This document shows, in pieces, positions 14,769 through 22,747 of a DNA stretch of 31,523 bases (the first letter of the stretch is position 1; each line of letters begins with the position of its first letter). The stretch is taken from positions 1-31,523 of the forward strand of contig JAKAMO010000018.1 in the NCBI GenBank assembly GCA_021812825.1, written 5' to 3'. Source of the stretch: a bacterium (lineage in GTDB: Bacteria; Elusimicrobiota; Elusimicrobia; Elusimicrobiales; UBA9959). The notes under the pieces were generated by a model. The model did no database searches and was not told where the DNA came from. It saw only the letters and a list, made by a program, of their open reading frames with translations. A program made the translations under genes and the position numbers.

Positions 14769-17700
14769 TAGCCAAGGTCGTCAAAGGCGCGCCCAACATA
14801 AGCGCAAAAGCCTGGTTCGCTCTGGACGCGTACCGGAAAGGGCCTTCCCACGTGCTCATTGCCGCCGCCTCGGAGGAGGCCCTTTCCTCCTGGCAGCACG
14901 CCTCCAACTCTCTTGCGGGGCTCATTCCAGGTCTGCCGCCCTTCGAGGTATGTCTGTGGGGCGGGGACCTCTCCGAGCGGGCCCGGTCCATGCGCGCGCT
15001 CTACTCGCCGGAGCCGGGCCGCTGTTACTTCCACGTCGCTTCACCCGAGGCGCTCTGTGAGGCGCTGATGCCTGAGGCCGAGTATTCTAACCTCAGCTTT
15101 TCTTTCAAGCAGGGCTATTCCTACGCGCGCAGCGCCTCTATAGATCTCTTCATCAAGGCCGGCTACGAGCGCGTCTCTTTCGTGGAGGAAAAAGGACAGT
15201 TCGCCGCGCGCGGCTCGGTTCTGGACTTCTACCCGCCCGGCTCGGACAAGCCGGTCCGCCTGTTCTTCTCCGACAATAAGCTGGAGAGCGTGCGCTGGTT
15301 CGAGATAGACACGCAGCATACCTCGGATTTCCTGATGAGCGTGGACGTCCCGCCCAACATCTTCGGCGGGCCCGGCCGTGCGTTGCTGTCCTTCGCCGGA
15401 GAAAGCTGGAAGCTGTTCCTGGATACGGCCCCGCCGGACTGCGCGGAACTCCCTACGGCAGAGGCCTTCTCCTTCCTGCCGCCGCTCTCCGGCGGCCCCG
15501 CGGAGGCTTTCGGAGCCGCCTCCAACCTCAATTTCAACTCCGACGTGGAGCTGCTGGCCGGCGAGCTGCGCCGCCTGAAGAAGGCCGGCATTAACGCCAC
15601 GCTGTTCTGTATCAACCGCGGCGAGGCGGAGCGGCTGGCCGAGTCGCTGGCCGACGCGGGGGCCGGCGGCCTTGTCTCCATCGCCACCGGCTATATCGAA
15701 GAGGGCTTCGTGCATCCACCGTCGAAGACGGCCGTGATCACTACCTCCGAGCTTTTCCGCCGCCGCTACCGCTTCGACCCGGCCTCGATAAAGCCCAAGA
15801 ACAAGTTCTTCAAATGGACGGACCTGAAGGTGGGCGACTTCGTCGTGCACGAGGACTACGGCGTCGGCCGCTACCTGGGCGTGAAGAAGGTGTTCTTCCG
15901 CTCCGCCGACGGCCAGCAGGTGGAAGATTCCGACTGCCTCTACCTGGAATACGCCCGCAACGACAAGCTGATGGTGCCGCTGCACGACTTCAGCCGCGTG
16001 CAGAAATACATCAGCTCCGAGGGCAGGGCGCCGCGCCTCTCGCACATGGACACCAAGACCTGGACGGAGATGAAGGTCCGGGTCAAGAAGGAAGTCGAGG
16101 TCCTGGCGCTGGATATCCTGAAGCTGGAGGCAGAACGGGCGGCCCTGAAGACGGCGGCCCTGCCGCACGGCGGCCACCTCGAGGACGAGTTCGCGGCCTC
16201 TTTCCCTTTCCAGGAGACGCCGGACCAGGCGCGGGCCATAGCCGAGGTGCTGGAAGACCTTTCCAAGGACCTGCCTATGAACCGGCTGGTGGCCGGGGAC
16301 GTCGGCTTCGGCAAGACCGAGGTCGCTATGCGCGCGGCGATGCGCGCCGTGGCCAACGGCAGGCAGGCGGCCGTCCTGGTGCCGACCACCATACTCGCCG
16401 ACCAGCATTTCAGGAACTTCGCCAAGCGCTTCGCCGGCTTCCCGGTGAACATCCGCGTCGTTTCGCGCTTCGTCCCTCCGGGCGAGCGTAAGAAGATATT
16501 GAAGGACCTGGCCGCCGGCAAGGTCGATATCGTGGTGGGCACGCACAGGCTGCTGCAGAAGGACGTTAAGTTCTCGGACCTCGGCCTGATGGCTGTGGAC
16601 GAGGAGCACCGCTTCGGCGTTAAGGATAAGGACCGCATCAAGGAGGCGGCGAAGGGCGTCCACTGCCTGCTGATGAGCGCCACGCCGATACCGCGCACGC
16701 TCTACCAGTCGCTCTCCTCCCTCAAGGCCATGTCCGTGATAGAAAGCGCCCCCGTCGGGCGCCAGGCCATCTCCACGTTCGTGCGTCCCTTCGCCGAAAA
16801 GGGCGCTGCGGAGGCCATCACCTACGAGCTGGCGCGCGGCGGGCAGGTCTATTACGTCCACAACCGCGTGGAGACCATAGAGAGCCGCCGGGCCTACCTG
16901 AAGCGCCTGATGCCGGAGCTGCGCGTGGCCGTGGTGCACGGCCAGATGCGGGCCGACGCGGTGGAAAAGCACATGTGGGACTTCCTGAACCGCAAGTACG
17001 ACGTGCTGATGGCCACCACGATCATCGAGTCCGGCATAGACATCCCGACGGTGAACACGCTGATAGTGGAGAACGCCCACGAAATGGGCCTGGCCCAGCT
17101 CTACCAGCTGCGCGGCCGCATAGGCCGCGAAAAGCAGAAGGCCTACTGCTACCTCTACTTCCCGGGCTGGCTGAAGAAAGGCGCCGAGAAGCTGAAGAAG
17201 AAGGCGCAGCTCATCGAGAACGGCTCGGACGAGGAGCCGCCTATCAGCGAGGACGCCGTGAAGCGTCTGTCGGCGCTGGAGGAGTTCACCGAGCTGGGCT
17301 CCGGCTTCCGCCTGGCCATGCGCGACCTCGAGATACGCGGCGCCGGCGACCTGCTCGGAGTGCGCCAGCACGGCTTCATCAATTCTATAGGCCTCGAGAT
17401 GTACATCAAGCTGCTCAACGGCGAGATAGACCGCATCAAGGGCCGCGCCGAGGCGCGGGAACTGCCGGAACCGAAGATAGACATCCTGGCGCCCGCCTTC
17501 ATCCCCGAGGATTACGTGGGCGACGACATGGAGCGACTGAACTTCTATAAGAAGCTGCTGAACGCGAAAGAGTCGGACCTGGACGCCGTGCTGAAGGGCT
17601 TCGAGGACATCTCCGGCCCCGCGCCGGAGCCGCTGAAGAACCTGGTGCGGATAATACGCTACAGGAAGGTCCTGGCCAGGAAAAGCGTGCGCTCCGTCAC

Positions 17701-17893
17701 GCAGAAGGACGACGAGCTGGAGATATACTTCCTGCCTGGCGCGAAGGTGGACGCGGGGGTTATTTCCGCCTGGGGACGGGCTTTCGGCGGCAGGCTGGCC
17801 TTCCTGCCTTCCAAGGCGGGCGACGGTATAAGGATATCCGGAGTGGCGGACCCGCTGGAAGACCTGGCCGCGGCCGCGGCCGCGCTGCGCTGA
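14765..17893 (+). CDS. mfd: Transcription-repair coupling factor Mfd
   Basis: Mfd removes RNA polymerase stalled at DNA lesions and recruits UvrA. The 1042-aa product shows a UvrB-like N-terminal part and the CarD-like RNA-polymerase-interaction domain (DLKVGDFVVHEDYGVGRYLG, about 353-420). An SF2/RecG-like translocase follows, with Walker A GDVGFGKTE (about 511-519), DEEHRFGV, SATPIPRTL and the QLRGRIGRE motif. A C-terminal D7 domain starts near YVGDDMERLNFYKKLLNA. E. coli Mfd is 1148 aa; most of the difference is in the N-terminal half. ATG 14765 gives MIAKVVKGAPNISAKAW and is coupled to the leader ORF. The frame can be extended upstream to 14675, but that segment runs through hairpins and is not protein-like. 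Confidence 0.95.
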   Translation: MIAKVVKGAPNISAKAWFALDAYRKGPSHVLIAAASEEALSSWQHASNSLAGLIPGLPPFEVCLWGGDLSERARSMRALYSPEPGRCYFHVASPEALCEALMPEAEYSNLSFSFKQGYSYARSASIDLFIKAGYERVSFVEEKGQFAARGSVLDFYPPGSDKPVRLFFSDNKLESVRWFEIDTQHTSDFLMSVDVPPNIFGGPGRALLSFAGESWKLFLDTAPPDCAELPTAEAFSFLPPLSGGPAEAFGAASNLNFNSDVELLAGELRRLKKAGINATLFCINRGEAERLAESLADAGAGGLVSIATGYIEEGFVHPPSKTAVITTSELFRRRYRFDPASIKPKNKFFKWTDLKVGDFVVHEDYGVGRYLGVKKVFFRSADGQQVEDSDCLYLEYARNDKLMVPLHDFSRVQKYISSEGRAPRLSHMDTKTWTEMKVRVKKEVEVLALDILKLEAERAALKTAALPHGGHLEDEFAASFPFQETPDQARAIAEVLEDLSKDLPMNRLVAGDVGFGKTEVAMRAAMRAVANGRQAAVLVPTTILADQHFRNFAKRFAGFPVNIRVVSRFVPPGERKKILKDLAAGKVDIVVGTHRLLQKDVKFSDLGLMAVDEEHRFGVKDKDRIKEAAKGVHCLLMSATPIPRTLYQSLSSLKAMSVIESAPVGRQAISTFVRPFAEKGAAEAITYELARGGQVYYVHNRVETIESRRAYLKRLMPELRVAVVHGQMRADAVEKHMWDFLNRKYDVLMATTIIESGIDIPTVNTLIVENAHEMGLAQLYQLRGRIGREKQKAYCYLYFPGWLKKGAEKLKKKAQLIENGSDEEPPISEDAVKRLSALEEFTELGSGFRLAMRDLEIRGAGDLLGVRQHGFINSIGLEMYIKLLNGEIDRIKGRAEARELPEPKIDILAPAFIPEDYVGDDMERLNFYKKLLNAKESDLDAVLKGFEDISGPAPEPLKNLVRIIRYRKVLARKSVRSVTQKDDELEIYFLPGAKVDAGVISAWGRAFGGRLAFLPSKAGDGIRISGVADPLEDLAAAAAALR

Positions 17894-17921
17894 CCCCGAT
17901 ATAGACTGGACCGGAAAAGAT

Positions 17922-18086
17922 ATGCCCTGGAGAAGAAAACGCAATTTCAGGTCCGCGCCCGGGATCGTCCTGCTGCTGCTGGCCGCGGCCGTAGCGGCCG
18001 GGGTCCTTGCCTGCGTCTCGGTGGAAGGGGGGCGGCAGGTCCTTGGCCTGGCCGACAGCCGCCGAGCCCAGCCTTTCAGCCGCTGA
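17922..18086 (+). CDS. Small lipoprotein (54 aa), unknown function
   Basis: A short frame 28 nt after mfd starts at ATG 17922 and ends at TGA 18084-18086. It encodes a strongly basic N-terminus (MPWRRKRNFRSAPG), a hydrophobic core (IVLLLLAAAVAAGVLAC) with a lipobox VLAC at Cys31, and only 24 mature residues (CVSVEGGRQVLGLADSRRAQ...). The combination of basic head, hydrophobic run and lipobox is unlikely by chance. The ribosome site is weak (GGAAAAG). The family is not recognised. It may be co-transcribed with mfd. Small entericidin-like or lysis-type lipoproteins have this size, but no specific match is claimed. Confidence 0.55.
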   Translation: MPWRRKRNFRSAPGIVLLLLAAAVAAGVLACVSVEGGRQVLGLADSRRAQPFSR

Positions 18087-18231
18087 CCCCGCAGCGCCGG
18101 TGAAGACCGCCGCCGATAAGTCCGGATAGCCTTTTTCCGGCCGCGCCTGTCCCGCAGTCCTTTCGGGCGCGTTCCTGGTCCCAATACGGAATAGGTCCAA
18201 AAACGACCCGCCTCTGGGCCTTTCGCTTCTA
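18087..18231. other. Intergenic stretch without recognisable gene
   Basis: Only weak inverted repeats are visible: CGCGCC/GGCGCG around 18145-18177 and TTCGC/GCGAA at 18222-18239. No T-tract follows them and no ORF with a ribosome site was found. I see no clear terminator for the mfd transcript. Confidence 0.5.
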
Positions 18232-18259
18232 TTGGCGAAGTGCCGTAAAAAAATAGAAT
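18232..18259 (+). promoter_or_regulatory. Promoter of the phospholipase-like gene (TTGGCG-16-TAGAAT)
   Basis: TTGGCG (18232-18237) and TAGAAT (18254-18259) are 16 nt apart, with an A7 run just before the -10. The leader of about 30 nt carries AAGGAG 9 nt before ATG 18296. Unlike several neighbours, this gene has an ordinary leader. Confidence 0.55.
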
Positions 18260-18295
18260 TATCGTGTAGCCTTAAACCGTAAGGAGACGCGACCG

Positions 18296-19537
18296 ATGAA
18301 AAAGAATTTTCCTCTGCTGTTCCCGACCCTGCTGCTGGCCTGCTCGTCCAACGCCTTCGCCTGGGGTTCGCTCGGAATACTGGGCCCTTCCACTCATACC
18401 CGCATAGCCGCCAAAGCCCTGAAACTGCTGGACTCCGGCTCCTACCCGGACATGATGAACAACGGCACCCAGATAAAGAACGGTGCCACTTCCGAAGCCG
18501 GCCACGAGAAGATACATAACGGCGGCGGCCGCCTGAAGGACTGGTGGGACGGCGGCGACGGCCGCGGGACGCTGAAGGGCGGGGTGCTGCCGAGCTACTC
18601 GAAGCTCGAGATCGAGGACGCCTATCTGAACCTGGGCCGGATGTGCCACCTGACGGAGGACCAGGCCGTGCCGGCCCATGCCGCCCACATACCGCACAGC
18701 ATAGTGCTGCACCTGCCTCCGGACGGGGTGGAGAAATACACGGGCAAGCACCATGATTTTGGAGAGATCCCGCAGGTGGCCGGGGATAAGATGCCGTATG
18801 AATATTACCAGACGCTGCAGGACGAGACGCGCAGTCACCTGGGCGAATGGGTGAGCCCGGTCACCGGCAAGCCTTTCTGGGACGAGTCCCCGGAGGCCTA
18901 CCGCTTCAAGGACGCCACGCTGGGCCCCGTCGGCCAGTACGGCGGCGGCGGCGACACCTTCCTGCAGTCGGCCGAGCAGGACCTTAAGGCCTCCGGCCTG
19001 AGCGCCAGGGAGATAGCCGCCAGGCAGCTCGGCATGGCGGCCGGCTACACCAAGGCCGTCCTGGAATCCGCCTCCAAACGCCTGCCTCCCCTCGTGTCCG
19101 GCCTTTCGGTCTATCCCGGCGTCATTACGCCGGGGCAGAAGGTGCAGATAGCCTTCACCGCCCTGGAGAACCGCACCCCGCATGTCCGCTACGCCGTGAC
19201 CCTCAGGCCCGACGGCGGCGAGGAGACGGTGATCCTGACGGGCGAGACGAAGCTGGATAAGCCCAGCCCGTCCTTCGACACCTCCGGCCAGCAGGAGCCC
19301 AAGAAACCGGAAGAGCTGCTCTTCAACCGCCGAGTGCGGCTGGACTGGGCCGCCGCCGCCGGCGGAAAGCCGCTGGCCGAGGGCGCCTACCTGTTGGAAG
19401 TGCACCTGATGGACGACGATGGGAACATCATACCCGTTTCCGTCAACTCGGACGACGTCAGGGAGAACGATTCCGCCAGGCTGGTCTCCGTGGTCAACAC
19501 CGCCCCGAAGGACCCGTCCCCCTTCAGCTTCGACTAA
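18296..19537 (+). CDS. Secreted zinc phospholipase C / S1-P1 nuclease-like protein with C-terminal beta domain
   Basis: The product is 413 aa. The signal peptide (MKKNFPLLFPTLLLACSSNAFA) would be cut so that Trp23 becomes residue 1. In Bacillus phospholipase C and P1 nuclease the N-terminal Trp binds zinc through its backbone, so this is a telling feature. Other likely ligands are His34 (STHTRIAAKAL), the HxxxD motif His118/Asp122 (GRMCHLTEDQAVPAHAAH), His128 and His152/153. The catalytic-like part covers about 23-260. The rest (LSVYPGVITPGQKVQIAF ... YLLEVHLMDDDGN) looks like a beta-sandwich. The substrate could be phospholipid or nucleic acid; sequence alone does not decide. AAGGAG precedes the ATG and a strong terminator follows. 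Confidence 0.78.
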   Translation: MKKNFPLLFPTLLLACSSNAFAWGSLGILGPSTHTRIAAKALKLLDSGSYPDMMNNGTQIKNGATSEAGHEKIHNGGGRLKDWWDGGDGRGTLKGGVLPSYSKLEIEDAYLNLGRMCHLTEDQAVPAHAAHIPHSIVLHLPPDGVEKYTGKHHDFGEIPQVAGDKMPYEYYQTLQDETRSHLGEWVSPVTGKPFWDESPEAYRFKDATLGPVGQYGGGGDTFLQSAEQDLKASGLSAREIAARQLGMAAGYTKAVLESASKRLPPLVSGLSVYPGVITPGQKVQIAFTALENRTPHVRYAVTLRPDGGEETVILTGETKLDKPSPSFDTSGQQEPKKPEELLFNRRVRLDWAAAAGGKPLAEGAYLLEVHLMDDDGNIIPVSVNSDDVRENDSARLVSVVNTAPKDPSPFSFD

Positions 19538-19556
19538 GAAGCCGTCGGCGAGCCGC

Positions 19557-19588
19557 GGAAAGGCCCGGGAGATCGGGCCTTTCCTTTT
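19557..19588 (+). terminator. Intrinsic terminator after the phospholipase-like gene
   Basis: GGAAAGGCCCG (19557-19567) pairs with CGGGCCTTTCC (19574-19584) across a 6-nt loop, followed by TTTT. Confidence 0.87.
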
Positions 19589-19621
19589 GCCCGGAAGACC
19601 CTGGCCTCCACGTCGGAGAAG

Positions 19622-19630
19622 TGGTATAAT
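19622..19630 (+). promoter_or_regulatory. Extended -10 promoter (TGG-TATAAT) upstream of the tmRNA
   Basis: TG at 19622-19623, one spacer base and a perfect TATAAT at 19625-19630 form an extended -10 element. No -35 match is seen, as expected for this promoter type. Transcription would begin near 19637, about 218 nt before mature tmRNA. Confidence 0.6.
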
Positions 19631-19636
19631 ATATTC

Positions 19637-19854
19637 GTAGTCCCGTTCTTTGAGAACCCTTGTTGTGAGATTTCTCCTTTCCTCAAAGGAAAGGGGTTCA
19701 GCCGTCCTGGCCCACGCTGAAAGCGTGCTGGCCGACGGCGACGACATAATGGGGAAAACCTTGGTTTTCCCCTTGTGGAGCGCCTGGCCGAGTACCATAT
19801 GAGGCCAGGCCGTTAATCGGCCCTGAGCGTGCGTATGCGAAGGGCGCGACAAGC
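19637..19854 (+). ncRNA. Structured leader or separate small RNA upstream of tmRNA (unassigned)
   Basis: No ORF is supported here, but almost every base can pair locally. The pairings are GTTCT-TTG-AGAAC (19645-19657), GAGA/TCTC (19667-19676), CCTTTCC/GGAAAGG (19676-19694) and a long interrupted hairpin GCCGTC..GGCC..CACGCT-GAA-AGCGTG..GGCC..GACGGC (19701-19739). These are followed by GGGGAAAACC/GGTTTTCCCC with 2-nt centre (19751-19772), GCCTGGCC/GGCCAGGC (19782-19810) and the alternative GGCCG/CGGCC (19808-19822). It lies between an extended -10 promoter and ssrA with no terminator with a T-tract between. A long precursor cut by RNase P, or a small RNA co-transcribed with tmRNA, are both possible. 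It does not show the 4.5S or RNase P conserved motifs. Confidence 0.5.
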
Positions 19855-20206
19855 GGGGGTGAACAGGTTCGACGTTAACTTGTTCCGCTGGATCAGCAGG
19901 TCATGGTTGACCAGGCCATGTAAAACAGGGTCAAAAAAACAAAAGCCAACTCCAACGAGCTGGCCTGGGCGCACGCCTAAGTGTGCCTCGCTTACAGTCT
20001 GCCCGCCTGAGCGGGCTGTACTGCGTTAAATTCAGGCTGCTGTCGCCGGGGGCGCGCTTCGTCCCGCGGCGGCTTAAGACAACACGGAGCTGGCCCGTTC
20101 CTTGCAGCCCCGGGTTTAGGGCGGGCGAGACAAAACCGGGGATAAGCCTGTAGCGGTTCCAGCGAGCGGTTGACGGACCCGGGTGCGAATCCCGGCACCT
20201 CCACCA
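19855..20206 (+). ncRNA. ssrA: Transfer-messenger RNA (tmRNA, one-piece)
   Basis: tmRNA rescues stalled ribosomes with SmpB and tags the unfinished protein. The 5' end GGGGGUG pairs with CACCUCC near the 3' end, giving a 7-bp acceptor stem with the G3-U70 pair that alanyl-tRNA synthetase needs, then A and an encoded CCA (20204-20206). GAACAGGUUCGACG is the conserved D-loop-like region. The T-arm is CCGGG/CCCGG with loop UGCGAAU. The tag frame ends at UAA 19978-19980 inside helix 5 (GGCGCAC/GUGUGCC). If the resume codon follows GUC at 19930-19932, the tag is KKTKANSNELAWAHA; starting at the first Ala it is ANSNELAWAHA. The end -AHA departs from the common -LAA. Length is 352 nt, uninterrupted. 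Confidence 0.95.
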
Positions 20207-20209
20207 TTT

Positions 20210-20240
20210 AAAAGCCGGCCCTTCGGGGCCGGCTTTTATT
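20210..20240 (+). terminator. Intrinsic terminator of ssrA
   Basis: AAAAGCCGGCCC (20210-20221) and GGGCCGGCTTTT (20226-20237) form a 12-bp stem capped by a UUCG tetraloop closed by C-G, an exceptionally stable design, 3 nt after the tmRNA CCA end. Confidence 0.93.
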
Positions 20241-20287
20241 TCAGAACGCGGTGTGAAGCCGGTGGCGGAGCGCACGGCCGCGGACCC

Positions 20288-20311
20288 AAAAAACGCGCCT
20301 CCGGAAGGGCG
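20288..20311 (-). terminator. Possible weak terminator of the minus-strand gene at 20324
   Basis: On the minus strand a short GC stem (CGCC/GGCG) is followed by CG and T6 (A6 at 20288-20293 on plus). The stem is only 4-5 bp, so this is tentative. Confidence 0.35.
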
Positions 20312-20323
20312 AAGATAGCGGGG

Positions 20324-21169
20324 TTATTTCCCGAAGGTCCAGTACTCGGCGCCGGCCGCGCAGACCGCGGCCCCGGATTTGCCGTTCAGGGCCAGCAGGC
20401 CTTTCTGCACCGGCGTCCACATGGCCACCGTGCGCTTGAAACCGTCACCCAGCGTCATCTGCGAATACTTGTTGTAGACGCAGTCCTCGAAATCGTTGAA
20501 AAGTATCCAGATGCTGTCCTGCTCCGACTTCACCGACGCTATCACGTAGCCGTCGCAGACATAGGAGTGGCCTGTCTTCATGCTCACGGCCCGGACCATG
20601 AAATGGTTGGCCGCTAGCAGGTTCTCCGCGCTGTACTTGTAGGGATCGCTCCAGCCGTTGACTATCTCGAACCTGTAGCTGTCCGGCGAAAAACGTTCTT
20701 CGAGATATTCCTTGAGGCGCCTGGCGTGGGTAAGGCAGTCCGTGGCGCCGGTCCCGACGTTGGGGATGACGTTGCCGAAATAGTACTTGCCCTTCCGTAT
20801 TGCCGCGAGCAGGTCTTTTTTTTCCGCCTTGGACGCCTCCTCGCCGGCGTCGAGCCCTGCCCCGGAAAGGTTCCTTCCCGTCGCCTCGAAGTAGTTGCGC
20901 GCTTCCTGCCTTGTGTAGCCGGCCGGGGCCGCCATTTCCGCGGCAAGGCCCCTGAGTCCGGCCGGAGAGGCCGGCGAATAGGAGGGCGAGAGGGCGCCGT
21001 AACACTCGGAGCATTTGAGGCTGAGCGTGGCCGGTTCCGGCGGGGGGACGACCGGAGCCGCTTTGTCGGCATGCGCGGCGGAATACCAGTCGTCCCCGGC
21101 CCGCGCGGGGGCGGCCAGGGCAAATGCCAGTACTGCAAGCGCCAGAGTTGTTCTCATAAAAACAATCAC
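20324..21169 (-). CDS. Secreted protein of unknown function, possible Cys-His-Asp enzyme fold
   Basis: The product is 281 aa with a signal peptide (TTLALAVLAFALAAPARA). GTG 21169 is preferred: AGGAG lies 11 nt upstream. ATG 21157 in the same frame is the alternative but its ribosome site is too far. The mature protein has a CxxC-like KCSECYG near its N-terminus. The core is GATDCLTHARRLKEYLEE, then ANHFMVRAVSMKTGHSYVCDGYV. The order Cys, His, Asp, each in a plausible setting, recalls transglutaminase/papain-like folds, but I cannot name a family and the assignment is inference. It has its own strong promoter (21200-21228). Confidence 0.65.
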   Translation of the reverse strand: MIVFMRTTLALAVLAFALAAPARAGDDWYSAAHADKAAPVVPPPEPATLSLKCSECYGALSPSYSPASPAGLRGLAAEMAAPAGYTRQEARNYFEATGRNLSGAGLDAGEEASKAEKKDLLAAIRKGKYYFGNVIPNVGTGATDCLTHARRLKEYLEERFSPDSYRFEIVNGWSDPYKYSAENLLAANHFMVRAVSMKTGHSYVCDGYVIASVKSEQDSIWILFNDFEDCVYNKYSQMTLGDGFKRTVAMWTPVQKGLLALNGKSGAAVCAAGAEYWTFGK

Positions 21170-21199
21170 GCCCGGAGACTCTCCTGATCTCCCTTCTAT

Positions 21200-21228
21200 A
21201 GTATATGGGGGGCGGCTTGACTTGTCAA
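21200..21228 (-). promoter_or_regulatory. Sigma-70-type promoter (TTGACA-17-TATACT)
   Basis: On the minus strand a consensus TTGACA (21228-21223) is 17 nt from TATACT (21205-21200). It drives the gene starting at 21169, with a leader of about 25 nt containing AGGAG. It is the best-matching promoter in the window. Confidence 0.8.
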
Positions 21229-21392
21229 TGGGCGGTACGCATGGGGCACAGGCGCGGCCACCCCCGGTGTTTCCCCTGCCCGGAGCGTGTTGGGATATTC
21301 GGCGGACGGGGCCCGGCCGGGCAAGCGGCGTTTGTCTTCGCGGCTCATCGCCGCCCCGCCGCCTTTCATGCGGGCATCCAGCCAGAGCGAAA

Positions 21393-21414
21393 CCGCCGGG
21401 CTTTCGCCCGGCGG
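21393..21414 (-). terminator. Hairpin after the serine protease gene
   Basis: CCGCCGGGC and GCCCGGCGG form a 9-bp stem with a GAAA tetraloop on the minus strand, followed by TTTCG. The T-tract is short. A second hairpin CGTAACCC/GGGTTACG (21421-21444) overlaps the stop codon. Confidence 0.55.
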
Positions 21415-21439
21415 CTTCTCCGTAACCCCGGCAGGAGGG

Positions 21440-22468
21440 TTACGGCTTGTTGTTGTTGAGCTGGGCGGTGAGGCAGTCCACGTAAGCCATCAGCTGGGCT
21501 ATGGAGGCGCCGGCGCCCGGGTCCTGGCAGTTGCCTAGCATGGTCGCGACGTTAGGGTTCACAGGTGTCTCCACGGTCGGGCTCTCCTGGCCGGGCAAAG
21601 GTATGTACTGGAGCACCTTGGAGACGCTGGTCACGTCCTCTCCGCGGCCTTCCGAGTCGCCGACCTTCACGGAGACGCGGCACTTGCCGCCGAACAGCGA
21701 CGAGTGCACCTGGAAGTCGGTGCCGCCGCGCACCAGTATGCCCTCTATCATGCCGGTTTCCTCGTTGAACACCGCGCTGCCGGAATTGCCGCCGTAGGTG
21801 TCGAGGTTGGCCTGGAAATAGCCGCTGTAGCCGTAGACGCTGCGCACCCAGGCGTTGCCGGCCACCTTCACCGGCAGGCCCACCGGGTGGCCTATCACGA
21901 ACAGCCGCGTGCCTTCCTTTATGCCGCCCTCGCGGTTCACCTGCAGGGGTTCATGATTGGGTACCGGGCGGTCGAGCTTGATGATGGCGTAATCGGCGCC
22001 GCCGTTCTCCTGCTCGCGCGCCACTATGCCCTTGCAGGAATAGACCTCGGAGGGGTCCACTCCGGAGGGGTTCTTGCCCTGTTCCTTTATGGCGTAGCCG
22101 AATACCATCTTGGCGTTGGCGCAGTCGTAGCTGTCCTTTACGCAGTGGCCGGCCGTCATCACCAGGTCGGGAGCCACCAGCGAACCGGAACAGAAGGCGC
22201 CTATGGGCTGCTCGCGGAAAGGCTCCTTCTTGCAGAGCTGGGCCTTCTCGCCGAAATTCTCCAGCGCCAGCTTTCCGTCGGCCGAAACGGAACCGGCCTT
22301 GAAGAAGGCCACCGTGGAGTCGGCCAGGCGGCGCCTGGCCTCGGAGACCTGGAAATAGTCCTGCCTGTCGTCGGCGCCGTAAATGCCCTTGTCCTCCTGG
22401 GCATAAGCGCCGGCCGAGGAGAGTACCGCCGTCAGAACCGCTAAGACCGCTATGGTGTTCTTCTTCAT
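21440..22468 (-). CDS. Secreted trypsin-like (S1, V8-like) serine protease
   Basis: The product is 342 aa. The signal peptide MKKNTIAVLAVLTAVLSSAGAYA is followed by a short pro-like region. The triad is complete: His108 in MTAGHCV, Asp159 in GADYAIIKLD and Ser229 in DTYGGNSGSAVF. The GGNSGSAV context with TY before it resembles glutamyl-endopeptidase/V8-type S1 proteases. Cysteines around CSGSLVAP and CVKDSYDC could form disulfides. After about residue 275 a non-catalytic tail (SPTVETPVNPNVATMLGNCQ ...) follows. No membrane helix is seen, so it is periplasmic or secreted. AGGGG lies about 8 nt before the ATG. It may act on host or environmental protein; the substrate is unknown. Confidence 0.88.
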   Translation of the reverse strand: MKKNTIAVLAVLTAVLSSAGAYAQEDKGIYGADDRQDYFQVSEARRRLADSTVAFFKAGSVSADGKLALENFGEKAQLCKKEPFREQPIGAFCSGSLVAPDLVMTAGHCVKDSYDCANAKMVFGYAIKEQGKNPSGVDPSEVYSCKGIVAREQENGGADYAIIKLDRPVPNHEPLQVNREGGIKEGTRLFVIGHPVGLPVKVAGNAWVRSVYGYSGYFQANLDTYGGNSGSAVFNEETGMIEGILVRGGTDFQVHSSLFGGKCRVSVKVGDSEGRGEDVTSVSKVLQYIPLPGQESPTVETPVNPNVATMLGNCQDPGAGASIAQLMAYVDCLTAQLNNNKP

Positions 22469-22747
22469 TCGTCATCCCCTGACCGTGATTTACTGGGTAT
22501 AGTGTAACGCGCCGCGGTCCGGTCCGGAAGGGTCCGCGTACCCAGACGGACGGGACAAAGGGCCTGGCCCCCGGGCCTCTCGGCGGCTGGGCCCTGCGGG
22601 TCCACGCCCATATCTGGAGACGCCGCGCGCCCGACAATGCGGCATCTAGCGGCCGCGCTTCAGCGGAGAAGCGTAGAGTATCGGACAACAGCCCCGGCCT
22701 TTTCTTCCGCTGATAGAAAAAATAGTACTATGTCCCGGGGGCTGGAT

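Noticed and set aside
15041..18184. 1047-codon open frame antisense to mfd
   Set aside because: mfd is unambiguous on the plus strand; the antisense translation is low-complexity and matches no family pattern.
19637..19854. 6S RNA (ssrS) upstream of tmRNA
   Set aside because: GCGACGACA followed by a hairpin resembles E. coli 6S locally. However, the 5' and 3' parts do not form the long closing stem with a central bubble. Left as unassigned.
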